The position numbers and the translations under genes were made by a program. Positions 1 through 7,029 of a stretch of DNA of 8,690 bases are shown here, in pieces (within the stretch, counting starts at the first letter, position 1; the number at the start of each line of letters is the position of its first letter). The DNA is taken from assembly GCA_016650135.1 (NCBI GenBank), contig JAENWH010000061.1, positions 1 to 8,690 of the forward strand, written 5' to 3'. The notes beneath the pieces were generated by a model. That model searched no databases, was not told the origin of the DNA, and was given only the letters and a program-made list of their open reading frames with translations. Origin of the DNA: Peptostreptococcaceae bacterium (GTDB lineage: Bacteria > Bacillota_A > Clostridia > Peptostreptococcales > Anaerovoracaceae).

Positions 1-60
1 CTGCAGAGAGTAGGTTATATTTTCTTATCAGATTATTATAGTAAAGTTTATCGTAAATAA
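1..60 (+). CDS. C-terminal tail of probable group II intron reverse transcriptase/maturase (partial)
   Basis: Frame 1 is open from the window edge to TAA at 58-60 and gives 19 residues, LQRVGYIFLSDYYSKVYRK. Only the extreme C-terminus is present, so no RT, maturase (X) or endonuclease motif can be checked. The identification rests on position: in ORF-containing group II introns the intron-encoded protein lies in domain IV and ends shortly before domain V, and here the stop is immediately followed by the domain V hairpin. The basic, aromatic-rich tail is compatible with such a protein but not diagnostic. The intron-encoded protein would aid splicing and copy the intron into DNA during retrohoming. 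Confidence 0.55.
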   Translation: MQRVGYIFLSDYYSKVYRK

Positions 61-139
61 GGAACCGCCACGTGCGGAACCGCATGCGTGGTGGTGTGAG
101 AGGTCGAAATGGGAATTAATCCCATTTCTCCTACTCGAT
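61..139 (+). ncRNA. Group II intron domains V and VI
   Basis: Domain V: 65-72 (CCGCCACG) pairs with 87-94 (CGTGGTGG), including a G67-U92 wobble. A two-base bulge (85-86) follows on the 3' side, then a four-pair upper stem (73-76 with 81-84) closed by a GAAC loop. C66-G67-C68 opposite GUG is a plausible catalytic triad of the CGC type. Domain VI: 98-100 (GAG) pairs with 134-136 (CTC), A133 is left unpaired, 101-103 pairs with 130-132, and 106-114 pairs with 120-128 around an ATTAA loop. A133 would supply the 2'-OH that attacks the 5' splice site. All pairings were read by eye. Confidence 0.88.
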
Positions 140-305
140 TGCTTTAAGTTAATACTTTAATTCTTGTATCTGATTTATAGGGAAAAATGGATTGAGTGGA
201 TTTAAAAATTCTCCATTAGTCATACATGAAAATATCAAAATGAATACGAGTTAAAAGTCTTTGATTAATTCTTAACTAAAGAATAGTCAGTTTTGAATTA
301 CGGAA

Positions 306-401
306 ATGAGTCAAAAAAGAGTGTCTCGACTCCCGAAAGCCGAAACCTTTCGAAAATGGAGACGTCAATTGATGTTTAATCAAGGAGGCCTGAAAATTTG
401 A
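306..401 (+). CDS. Doubtful 31-aa small ORF
   Basis: An ATG at 306 opens 31 codons ending in TGA at 399-401. The product is strongly basic, beginning MSQKRVSRLPKAETFRKWRR and ending QLMFNQGGLKI. The composition looks more protein-like than the AT-rich surroundings, and the frame could be a small protein or the remnant of a longer gene cut by rearrangement. Against it: no recognisable family, no clear ribosome-binding site, and the same bases form a symmetrical hairpin (323-363) that may be the real constraint. I do not recognise it and treat it as low confidence. Confidence 0.2.
   Translation: MSQKRVSRLPKAETFRKWRRQLMFNQGGLKI
323..363 (+). other. Two-segment hairpin of unknown role
   Basis: GTCTC (323-327) pairs with GAGAC (359-363). 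Inside, CGAAAG (334-339) pairs with CTTTCG (347-352) around a 7-nt loop. The two stems are separated by an equal-sized 6/6 internal loop. No T-tract follows, so it is not a standard terminator. It could be a structured leader element, a leftover of the DNA the intron entered, or chance. Confidence 0.4.
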
Positions 402-408
402 AAAGACA

Positions 409-452
409 GACTTCCTAATAAATCGCATATGACTTCCTAATAAATCGCATAT
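409..452 (+). repeat. Perfect 22-bp tandem duplication before a start codon
   Basis: Two identical 22-bp units (409-430 and 431-452) abut directly. Each begins GACTTCC and ends ATCGCATAT. The second unit ends 2 bp before the ATG at 455, so the duplication lies in the presumed 5' untranslated region or promoter of the lipoprotein gene. Each copy contains CTTCCT, which can pair with AGGAGG at 383-388. Perfect identity suggests a recent slippage or duplication event, or copy-number variation. Confidence 0.9.
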
Positions 453-454
453 AT

Positions 455-1585
455 ATGAATTTAAATTACAGATCAAATTTTATAAAATCGTTTGTCTCTA
501 TTTTTGTTATTTGTGTCATATTTATAATCCAAAGTTGTTCAGAGTCAAAGTCGGTAAATCCGAATGAACCTAATTTAAAAGCTGGTTTGGATAGAACTTC
601 GGTATTACAACTCAATAAATATAAATTTCTGGATAAAACATATGAATTGCCGGCAGGCTTAACCAAATGGGAAGTCCAATTGGATAAAATGATTGAGAAC
701 AACCAGCTTCTTATGAGAAACGGTCTAAAGCTGGTAAGTTATCAATATATACGGAACGTATTAAGCGTTTCTAATTTGGAAACAGTAAAATGTGAATTGA
801 ATAATGATAGAAGTTTTTTTGTTGTTCATGGCAACAGCATTGCGACCTTTACAATAGAACAAAATGAAGCAATATCAAAAAATTACATGAAGTTTTTGAA
901 CTATCTGTTACCAACTTCAGACAGTGCAATAGCAGCATCACTAAATAAAAATAATGTATCCTCGGTAAACTCAGTTTATATTTTTGAAAAGAGCGATATG
1001 GGAATAGTCGGTTTAACATGGCAATACAAAGGCGAAACCCTGAATACCACATGCCTCGTTTCGAAAAGAGAAGGATTGGTCTTTGATAAAATACTATCTT
1101 GTATTCCCTTCGAAATTAAAAATCACATTGAAGTAGAATCTAGTACTTCTCCCCAAAGCCGTTTAAAATCTACAACACAAACTCCACCCCCTGATGGACC
1201 AATAAGTGCTACTCATAATTATAACAATCAGGAGGTTACTATGACGGGAACAGTATTATGGATGTACAATATTACAGTAATTCTTCATGGGCAACTTATT
1301 AATGGTGTTAAGGTTGCTACGAGTCCTGAATTGAGTTATAATACTACAGGGCTTGGCCTTGAAAATCCTGCACATTATTTATATGGTACCTGGGATTGTA
1401 AAGCGGATGTACAAATATTAGAATTTGAACAAGGACCAAAAGGTAATTTACTATATGCTTATGCTTGGACTTATATATGTAATGGCGTCGTTAATTTATC
1501 ATGGAACGGTACTGGTTTTGTTTTTGTAGGCGGTGGTGTAACTGGTGGTGGTATAAGGAGCATTTCCGTTTATGAATTATGCTAA
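455..1585 (+). CDS. Exported lipoprotein of unknown function
   Basis: The product is 376 aa and I do not recognise a family. The N-terminus has a basic/polar start, a hydrophobic run at about residues 13-25 (FVSIFVICVIFII) and a lipobox-like QSC with the cysteine at residue 28, then SESKSVNPNE. This fits signal-peptidase II processing and anchoring as a lipoprotein, possibly surface exposed. Residues 45-230 form a mixed alpha/beta region. A Pro/Thr-rich linker (TTQTPPPDG, about 240-248) leads to a C-terminal part that looks beta-rich, with cysteines in WDC, YIC and the final LC, and a glycine-rich stretch (VGGGVTGGG). The layout suggests two domains joined by the linker. The ATG at 455 is the only start that keeps the signal sequence. 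There is no Shine-Dalgarno sequence. Its leader carries the 22-bp tandem duplication. The next gene starts 122 bp downstream, and joint transcription is possible but unproven. Confidence 0.75.
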   Translation: MNLNYRSNFIKSFVSIFVICVIFIIQSCSESKSVNPNEPNLKAGLDRTSVLQLNKYKFLDKTYELPAGLTKWEVQLDKMIENNQLLMRNGLKLVSYQYIRNVLSVSNLETVKCELNNDRSFFVVHGNSIATFTIEQNEAISKNYMKFLNYLLPTSDSAIAASLNKNNVSSVNSVYIFEKSDMGIVGLTWQYKGETLNTTCLVSKREGLVFDKILSCIPFEIKNHIEVESSTSPQSRLKSTTQTPPPDGPISATHNYNNQEVTMTGTVLWMYNITVILHGQLINGVKVATSPELSYNTTGLGLENPAHYLYGTWDCKADVQILEFEQGPKGNLLYAYAWTYICNGVVNLSWNGTGFVFVGGGVTGGGIRSISVYELC

Positions 1586-1707
1586 ATAAAAAGATTACAA
1601 AGAGCCTGTAATATATTAGTTGTTTCGACAAATTCTTTGTTAAAACATTAGCTGGTTTTGCTCTTATTGTTGGAGTGATTATTCCAATCTTTCAAAAAGA
1701 ATACAAA

Positions 1708-2277
1708 ATGAAAAGAAAATTAATTCTTATTCTGTTTCTTGTTTCAAGTAGCATGATGGCAAATTGCCAGTTAAAAAAGGACTCGATATCAGATTCTTTT
1801 AACAACAAGGTTTCTATTTATGAGTATGGCGATAGTCTAAGCTCCTGCGAAACAAACTTTGAGAATCTGTTTAAGAATTGGAATCCCGGCAATATAACTA
1901 ATGCTCGTGAATATGAATTACTCGATTTTTCATTTGTTGAAACCATTGCCGACACGACACGATATAATTATTACCGCAATTACTTTTCGGGGGGAGAGCC
2001 GGTTTATTGCTCAATGGCTTCCTTTTCCAGTAAAAGTAGTAAATTAAAAAAACGTAATGGAAAAACCTATAATGAAGAAACAGAGATTTCAGAGCGTTTT
2101 GTCCGACCCGGCTATATTCATAGTGAAATTTTTGACCAACGAGGGCTTCCTGAAGAAGTAAAAAAGATACTCTCTGAAGAATTCAAACGTCAGGCTCAAG
2201 AGCTATTGACACGCGAAATAAATATTGACACCCTGCATCTCAAATACAGCAATGTATCCGGTTTACGTTATTTGTAA
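1708..2277 (+). CDS. Secreted protein of unknown function
   Basis: The product is 189 aa from ATG 1708. It opens with a clear signal peptide (MKRKLILILFLVSSSMMANC) followed by QLKKDS. Cleavage before Q is a common Bacteroidetes pattern. Lipidation at Cys20 is an alternative, but Asn before Cys makes a poor lipobox. The mature part is polar, has cysteines in SSCE and VYCS, and ends in a charged, probably helical segment (LPEEVKKILSEEFKRQAQEL). No family is recognised. I chose 1708 because it starts right at the basic n-region and follows an A-rich leader. A GTG at 1675 would add 11 residues and bury the signal. The frame stays open back to the stop at 1609, so a longer ancestral protein cannot be excluded. 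A hairpin with a T-tract follows the stop. Confidence 0.7.
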   Translation: MKRKLILILFLVSSSMMANCQLKKDSISDSFNNKVSIYEYGDSLSSCETNFENLFKNWNPGNITNAREYELLDFSFVETIADTTRYNYYRNYFSGGEPVYCSMASFSSKSSKLKKRNGKTYNEETEISERFVRPGYIHSEIFDQRGLPEEVKKILSEEFKRQAQELLTREINIDTLHLKYSNVSGLRYL

Positions 2278-2287
2278 TCCCGATACT

Positions 2288-2314
2288 AAAAAAGTAGTAG
2301 TGGATCACTTTTTT
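2288..2314 (+). terminator. Probable rho-independent terminator
   Basis: AAAAAAGT (2288-2295) is complementary to ACTTTTTT (2307-2314), with an 11-nt loop that can itself form AGTG-GAT-CACT. The structure begins 10 bp after the stop of the gene at 1708-2277 and supplies its own T-tract. The stem is AT-rich and so weak. It would work in either direction and would separate the two upstream genes from the operon starting at 2477. Confidence 0.45.
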
Positions 2315-2476
2315 AAAACCATAAAAATTAGTACAAGAAAATAATCACCAATTAATGAATTAGAAACGGTTGCCAATAAAATATAAATTTTATAGACAGT
2401 ATAGCTGTGTGCGAGGGTAATTTTAATATTACATATAACCAGTTGTCAACCTTCAAAAATCCAACACCCAATCCTA

Positions 2477-5110
2477 ATGAAAATAATAACTATTTTTTTA
2501 TGTGTCTTTTCTCTCTTTAGTCTGGCTGTTCAGGCGCAAGATGTGAGTAACGATTCAATTCAAAACCTTTTTCTTGAACAAATTTCTCTTTACCCTCAGG
2601 AGAAAATTTATGTCCAAACCGATAAATCTTCTTATATTTCCGGAGAAACGATTTGGTTACGGGTTCATTTGGTGGATGCACTCCTACTAAAACAAGCTAA
2701 TGCCAGCCGTTATGTATATGTAGAACTAATTAACCCGCACTCCGATATTGTAAGTCGGGTAATGCTTCGTTCTGACAGTCTGGGCTGTTTTTACGGAAAT
2801 GTCAAACTTGGAGAAACTTTACCCGAAGGTAACTATACGCTGAGGTCCTATACCCGGTATATGCAGAACCTGGGAGAGGATTATTTTTTCCGAAAGTCTG
2901 TTTATGTGATGGATCCGCTGTCGGCTGATATTTCTCCTGTGGTTAACTTTACCTTCGATGATAATAAGGTGGATGCTGAGATTTATTTTACCGATAAAAC
3001 CCGGAAAACCCAGATTGTTCCCGATGCTTGCAGCTTGTATGTTGATTGTAACCTAAAGGGAGAAGAAAAAAAATTGTCGTTTGAACAGGAGTCAGCGCAT
3101 TACTCGTTCCGCTTAAAGGATGCTTTGGAACAGCCCGTATTTATACTTCAAACGATTTATAAAGGACGTTACTACAATCGTTTTTTCACAGTTCCCCAAT
3201 CAGGCGAAAGTTTTAATGTGTCTTTTTTTCCCGAAGGCGGCCATTCATTATTGCAAACAGGGTTTCAAATGGCATTCAAGGCAGTGAAAAAAAATGGCTT
3301 GCATGAAAACATTAAAGGTACGGTGTATGATAACACCGGTAAGGAATGTGCAAATTTCGAGAGCAGCAACTTGGGAATGGGGCGGTTTCGTATGTATTAC
3401 TTCCCGGAACGGTCATATTATGCTGTTTGCACAAACGAACAAAATATCTCAAAACGGTTCCCTTTACCTGAGGCAGAACCCAATACCGTAGCATTGAAAA
3501 CGATTTGGGACAAAGGGGAATTACGTTTAACCCTTAGTAAACCGTCTGATTATATATTGCCTCCTAATCTTTCTTTGGTGGCACATTTAAGGGGTGTGGT
3601 ACTATACTCACAACCGTGGGATGATAAACGGAGCTACATTAGCTTTGACAAAAATTTCTTTCCGGCAGGCATTGTGCATCTTTTATTAATCGACAAAGAC
3701 CGGAATATCCTGAGCGAACGCCTGGTATTCTCCAACCAAAGTAGCACGTTTGCCAAGGTCAGTATAAAACCCGATAAATCAGCTTATCAAACCAGGGATA
3801 AGATAAAACTGGCGATACAGCTTACCGACGAAGATCAAACACCTTTGTCCGGCAATTTCTCTATATCGGTAGTGGATAAGCAAGATGTGGATATTGATAC
3901 AACTTCCAGTATTATTTCCACGCTTTTGCTCACTTCCGAATTGAAAGGCTATATTGAATCGCCTATGAGTTATTTGCAAAATGTCGACAGAAAAACAACC
4001 GCAGCTCTGGATGTGCTGATGATGACACAGGGGTGGAGAAGATACAATGTGCCGGAAATATTGAAAGGGATTTTGCAGAAAGAACTGAAATATCCGGTGG
4101 AATCAAGCCGTCAGTTTTCAGGGAAAGTAACCGGGGTATTTTCATCGCTGAAAGACGGAAATATTTCCCTGATTGCTCTGAAAGATTCTGTTTTGGGAAC
4201 GTCGTTTACGAAACCGGAAGAAGACGGTAAGTTTGTGTTTTCCAATATTGATTATCCGGATAGTACACAATATATTATACAAGCGTTAAGGAAGAAAGGC
4301 TCTAGTCTTGCTTTTATTGAAATGGATTCCGTCGAAACATTTCCCCCAGTTGTTTTACCGCCGTTAATTGCTCCGGAAAAGCATAGTTACGAAGAATCTC
4401 AACTTGATAAGGTAAATGAAAAATATACCATCGAAAAAGGAATGCGGGTTATTAACCTGGCCGAAGTGGAGGTAAATGGACATAGAATAATCAAGCCCAA
4501 AACGGAGTCGCCCTACTATTCAATTTCATCGTCTTTTGTTCTGGGAACCGAAGAGATCGAAAAAGCAAATTTTATGACTGTATATGATTTGTTACGCCGT
4601 TTACCGGGGGTAACGGTTTCGGGGAATGAAGTTTCTTACAGGCGGGCAACGCCTATGGTAATTCTGGATAATATTCCAATGGAAAATTTTGATTACAGTA
4701 TGTTAGATGTAAATGACATTAGCGATGCTTTTGTGTCACCAGCCACAGAGGTAATGCTTATGTTGGGAGCCAGGGGGGCAAACGGAGCCATTGTAATCAA
4801 TACCAAACACGGATTTGTTGAAGAAAATATTTTGAATAAAAATATGCAGGTGTTTACCACTATTGGTTACCAGCAACAGGTCGAGTTTTATTCACCTGTT
4901 TACGAAACAGAAGAACAGCGGGAGAATAGTGGTCCCGACCTGCGTTCTACAATTTTTTGGAAGCCCGATGTCCGAGTGGACAGTACGGGAGTCGTTAACC
5001 TGAGTTTTTATTCCGCTGATTCGCCATCGGAATATGGTATTGTACTTGAAGGGGTAAGCAGTTTTGGCCATCTTATCTATTCATCGAAAGAGGTAATTGA
5101 AGTAGAGTGA
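2477..5110 (+). CDS. MG2-like / TonB-plug domain exported protein without beta-barrel
   Basis: The product is 877 aa. A signal peptide (residues 1-20, ending AVQA before QD) sends it to the periplasm or outer membrane. Domains in order: a macroglobulin MG2-like domain at about 40-145 (EKIYVQTDKSSYISGETIWL, then LPEGNYTLRSYTRY); further macroglobulin-like beta domains at about 240-345 and 425-515 (IKPDKSAYQTRDKIKL); the family-type motif TQGWRRY at about 517-523; a carboxypeptidase-regulatory-like domain at about 545-610; a TonB-receptor plug at about 685-780 (DLLRRLPGVTV, MVILDNIPM, RGANGAIVINTK); and a final beta domain at 815-877 (DLRSTIFWKPDVRVDSTG) like the macroglobulin wall. The 20-odd-strand barrel of a real TonB receptor is missing, so it is probably not a transporter despite the usual plug-based annotation. 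It is likely the first gene of an operon with the two genes that follow. No thioester CGEQ motif is present. Confidence 0.88.
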   Translation: MKIITIFLCVFSLFSLAVQAQDVSNDSIQNLFLEQISLYPQEKIYVQTDKSSYISGETIWLRVHLVDALLLKQANASRYVYVELINPHSDIVSRVMLRSDSLGCFYGNVKLGETLPEGNYTLRSYTRYMQNLGEDYFFRKSVYVMDPLSADISPVVNFTFDDNKVDAEIYFTDKTRKTQIVPDACSLYVDCNLKGEEKKLSFEQESAHYSFRLKDALEQPVFILQTIYKGRYYNRFFTVPQSGESFNVSFFPEGGHSLLQTGFQMAFKAVKKNGLHENIKGTVYDNTGKECANFESSNLGMGRFRMYYFPERSYYAVCTNEQNISKRFPLPEAEPNTVALKTIWDKGELRLTLSKPSDYILPPNLSLVAHLRGVVLYSQPWDDKRSYISFDKNFFPAGIVHLLLIDKDRNILSERLVFSNQSSTFAKVSIKPDKSAYQTRDKIKLAIQLTDEDQTPLSGNFSISVVDKQDVDIDTTSSIISTLLLTSELKGYIESPMSYLQNVDRKTTAALDVLMMTQGWRRYNVPEILKGILQKELKYPVESSRQFSGKVTGVFSSLKDGNISLIALKDSVLGTSFTKPEEDGKFVFSNIDYPDSTQYIIQALRKKGSSLAFIEMDSVETFPPVVLPPLIAPEKHSYEESQLDKVNEKYTIEKGMRVINLAEVEVNGHRIIKPKTESPYYSISSSFVLGTEEIEKANFMTVYDLLRRLPGVTVSGNEVSYRRATPMVILDNIPMENFDYSMLDVNDISDAFVSPATEVMLMLGARGANGAIVINTKHGFVEENILNKNMQVFTTIGYQQQVEFYSPVYETEEQRENSGPDLRSTIFWKPDVRVDSTGVVNLSFYSADSPSEYGIVLEGVSSFGHLIYSSKEVIEVE

Positions 5111-5242
5111 TAGTTACTTTCCGACATCAGATAAAATAGACCGGGTTTTTTATTTTTTATTAAGATCCGGCTTTAAAATTGAATGGCTTTGAAAGACATG
5201 GGGAAGAGCAGATTTCTGTTTTTCCTGATATATAGAAAAAAA

Positions 5243-7021
5243 ATGAAAAATAAATATCTGAAAAGCAGCTTGCTTTCTATCATTGGATGGATAGTTGTTT
5301 TTATTGTCTTGTTTTCCTATCTTCAAATAAAAGGGCGTTATAATTTATATTTTATGGAGCAATGGCAGATTTTCTTATACGACTGGCCGTTTGTTACTTC
5401 TGTTCTATGGCAGCCCGGAGGAATGGTCCGGTTGATATCAGATTTTTTGGTACAGTTCTTTGTTTATGACTGTTTCGGGGCTTTGATTTTTGCCTTTTTA
5501 CTGACATTAATCGGCTTTTTTACAGCTTCGGTATTAAAACAGTTGGCTTCTGCCTCTCATTTTTCCGTATTAGCCTTATTACCAGTTATTTCATTATTAT
5601 TTTTGCAATTCAACTTAAACTACCAGTTCGCTGGAACCACCGCTTTTTTATTATTTGTAATAGGATTGAACTATTATTTAAAAATGCGTTCTTTATGGCT
5701 CCGGGTACTTTTTGATTTGTGTACGTCGTTGATACTTTATCTGTTAGCAGGACCGATAGCTTCTATGTTTGTTGTTAGCGTATTGCTTATAGAGCTTTTT
5801 ACACATTTTCGGAGCTCTTATCTTTTTCTCATTCCCGGAGTAATAGTTTATTTATCAGCCGAGGTTAGTTTAAGATTGGGGGTAACAGGAGAAATTAAAT
5901 ATTTGTTATTACCCGACGGATATTTTGGGTATTACCAGAAAGCGGTATTGATGTATCAAACGTGGGCTTTAATACTTGCTCTTTTGCCGCTTGCATTGCT
6001 TTTGCGCTGGGTTAAAACAGTTAAGAAGAGTGTCTGGCAGGCCGGTCTGGTTTTCCAACTCACAGTTATAGGTGGATTTGTATTCTTTTGCATGTCTTCT
6101 ATGATTGATACCCGGAATGAGACTTTTAAAGAACTGGAGCATTACATAAGTATCGAGGATTGGGATATGGTGCTGAAACGAAGTGAAGGAAAAGGTATAA
6201 ACAATTACCTCTGTCAGAATTGTCGTAACCTGGCACTTGCCGAAAAAGGAAAATTAGCAGAAAACCTGTTTGACTACCCACAGGCAGGTATTCAAAATAT
6301 CATTCTTAACTGGGACAAAACAGTTTATGTTTCTGCCTTATTAAGCGATGTATTTTTCTCAATGGGGCTTATTGCCAAGTCACAGAGAATGGCATTTGAA
6401 TCGAGCGGAAATGGAAATAATTATAATCCTAGCATGCTTAAGCGACTGGTGCAAACCAATCTGATTTTTGGAAATTATCGGGTAGCAGAAAAATACATTA
6501 CATTACTTGAAAAAACTCAACATTACAGGAAATGGGCACACTCACAGCGTCAGTTCCTGGATAATGACAGTACTGTAGAGGCAGACTCTTTGCTCTCAGC
6601 TAAACGTAGGTGTTTATTTCCAGAAAAGACTATATCCGGGAACGACGGCATCAATACAGATTTGAAACATATCATCGATCATAACCCCTCTCATCGGGCC
6701 TCCATTCAATATTTAGGTGCCATATACCTTTTAATCAAAGATATACATAATTTTAAGGGAATAGTGGAACGCTATTACGGAACACCTGCTTTACCTTATT
6801 TACCCAAAGCTTTTCAGGAATGTATGATGCTATTTACTGCAACAGATGCGGAAATTCTGGAACATTATGATATTTCTGATGAGGTAGTTCATAGTTATAA
6901 GGCATTCCGTACACTCAAAACAGACCAAGTGGTTCAGGAATATCAGGCAATTCTGAACCACAAAATAGATAAACAGGCTACATATTGGCATTATTTGTTA
7001 TGCTATAAAAAAAATAATTGA
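5243..7021 (+). CDS. Multi-pass inner-membrane protein, DUF6057-like
   Basis: The product is 592 aa from ATG 5243. The upstream in-frame ATG at 5183 would add 20 residues. I prefer 5243 because MKNKYLKSSLL leads straight into the first membrane segment and the ATG follows an A-rich leader. From 5243, about nine or ten hydrophobic segments fill residues 9-287 (for example IIGWIVVFIVLFSYL, ALIFAFLLTLIGFF and TVIGGFVFFCM). The remaining roughly 300 residues are soluble and helical with TPR-like character (ALAEKGKLAENLF, YRVAEKYITLLEK, NPSHRASIQYLGAIYLL). This matches, from memory, Bacteroidetes proteins labelled DUF6057, whose function is unknown. The soluble half is probably on one face as a protein-interaction module. 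A CQNC pair lies near its start. The gene is 132 bp after the plug-domain gene and its TGA is 8 bp before the next ATG, so it is probably cotranscribed and translationally coupled with that gene. Confidence 0.8.
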   Translation: MKNKYLKSSLLSIIGWIVVFIVLFSYLQIKGRYNLYFMEQWQIFLYDWPFVTSVLWQPGGMVRLISDFLVQFFVYDCFGALIFAFLLTLIGFFTASVLKQLASASHFSVLALLPVISLLFLQFNLNYQFAGTTAFLLFVIGLNYYLKMRSLWLRVLFDLCTSLILYLLAGPIASMFVVSVLLIELFTHFRSSYLFLIPGVIVYLSAEVSLRLGVTGEIKYLLLPDGYFGYYQKAVLMYQTWALILALLPLALLLRWVKTVKKSVWQAGLVFQLTVIGGFVFFCMSSMIDTRNETFKELEHYISIEDWDMVLKRSEGKGINNYLCQNCRNLALAEKGKLAENLFDYPQAGIQNIILNWDKTVYVSALLSDVFFSMGLIAKSQRMAFESSGNGNNYNPSMLKRLVQTNLIFGNYRVAEKYITLLEKTQHYRKWAHSQRQFLDNDSTVEADSLLSAKRRCLFPEKTISGNDGINTDLKHIIDHNPSHRASIQYLGAIYLLIKDIHNFKGIVERYYGTPALPYLPKAFQECMMLFTATDAEILEHYDISDEVVHSYKAFRTLKTDQVVQEYQAILNHKIDKQATYWHYLLCYKKNN

Positions 7022-7029
7022 AAACAGAA

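Larger units (their letters stand above)
1..139 (+). mobile_element. Group II intron, 3' terminal part
   Basis: This is the 3' end of a bacterial group II intron, a self-splicing ribozyme and retroelement that moves by reverse transcription of its own RNA. What is seen: an open frame ending in TAA at 58-60, then a domain V hairpin, a domain VI hairpin with a bulged A, and a 3' terminus CTACTCGAT. The intron 5' end, domains I-IV and most of the ORF lie outside the window. The predicted intron/exon junction is between 139 and 140, because A133 is then the seventh nucleotide from the end, the usual branch-point distance. The exon beyond it shows no recognisable interrupted gene, so the element probably sits in intergenic or already degraded DNA. 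The domain V-VI reading is firm. The intron class is not determined. Confidence 0.88.
140..454. other. Non-coding 3' exon / intergenic stretch
   Basis: This 315-base stretch lies between the intron end and the first complete gene. It holds no convincing gene on either strand. Its contents are a 31-codon ORF at 306-401, a two-part hairpin at 323-363, a Shine-Dalgarno-like AAGGAGG at 382-388 not followed by a credible gene, and a 22-bp tandem repeat at 409-452. The part from 140 to 300 is plain AT-rich sequence with nothing recognised. A clear Bacteroidetes promoter (TTTG, about 20 bp, TAnnTTTG) was not found. The nearest -7-like match is AAAATTTG at 393-400, which has no good upstream partner. 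Confidence 0.7.

Noticed and set aside
1..6. CTGCAG palindrome at the very start
   Set aside because: A single restriction-site-like hexamer inside the intron reading frame. No functional meaning inferred.
382..418. AAGGAGG followed by TTG at 398 as a leader peptide start
   Set aside because: The resulting peptide is only six codons, and Shine-Dalgarno sequences are not a reliable start signal in Bacteroidetes. No further support.
276..476. 66-codon minus-strand ORF across the 3' exon
   Set aside because: It runs through the tandem repeat and the start of the lipoprotein gene, has no recognisable domain or signal, and lies antisense to a better-supported start.
1594..1611. TTACA/TGTAA hairpin after the lipoprotein gene as a terminator
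   Set aside because: Five AT-rich pairs and no T-tract afterwards. Too weak to call.
2380..2400. TAAATTTT as a -7 promoter element for the operon at 2477
   Set aside because: It matches TAnnTTTG at seven of eight positions, but no TTTG-like -33 element lies about 20 bp upstream, and such matches are frequent in AT-rich DNA.
3294..4230. Short ORFs in other frames inside the plug-domain gene
   Set aside because: They overlap well-supported coding sequence and have no recognisable features.
2585..5110. Annotation as a TonB-dependent receptor (transporter)
   Set aside because: Only the plug is present. The protein lacks the length and strands for a barrel.
5130..5176. Possible terminator between the plug-domain gene and the membrane-protein gene (CCGGG ... 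TCCGG around a T-rich loop)
   Set aside because: The stem is only about five pairs with a loop near 20 nt, and the T-rich part is in the loop rather than after the stem.
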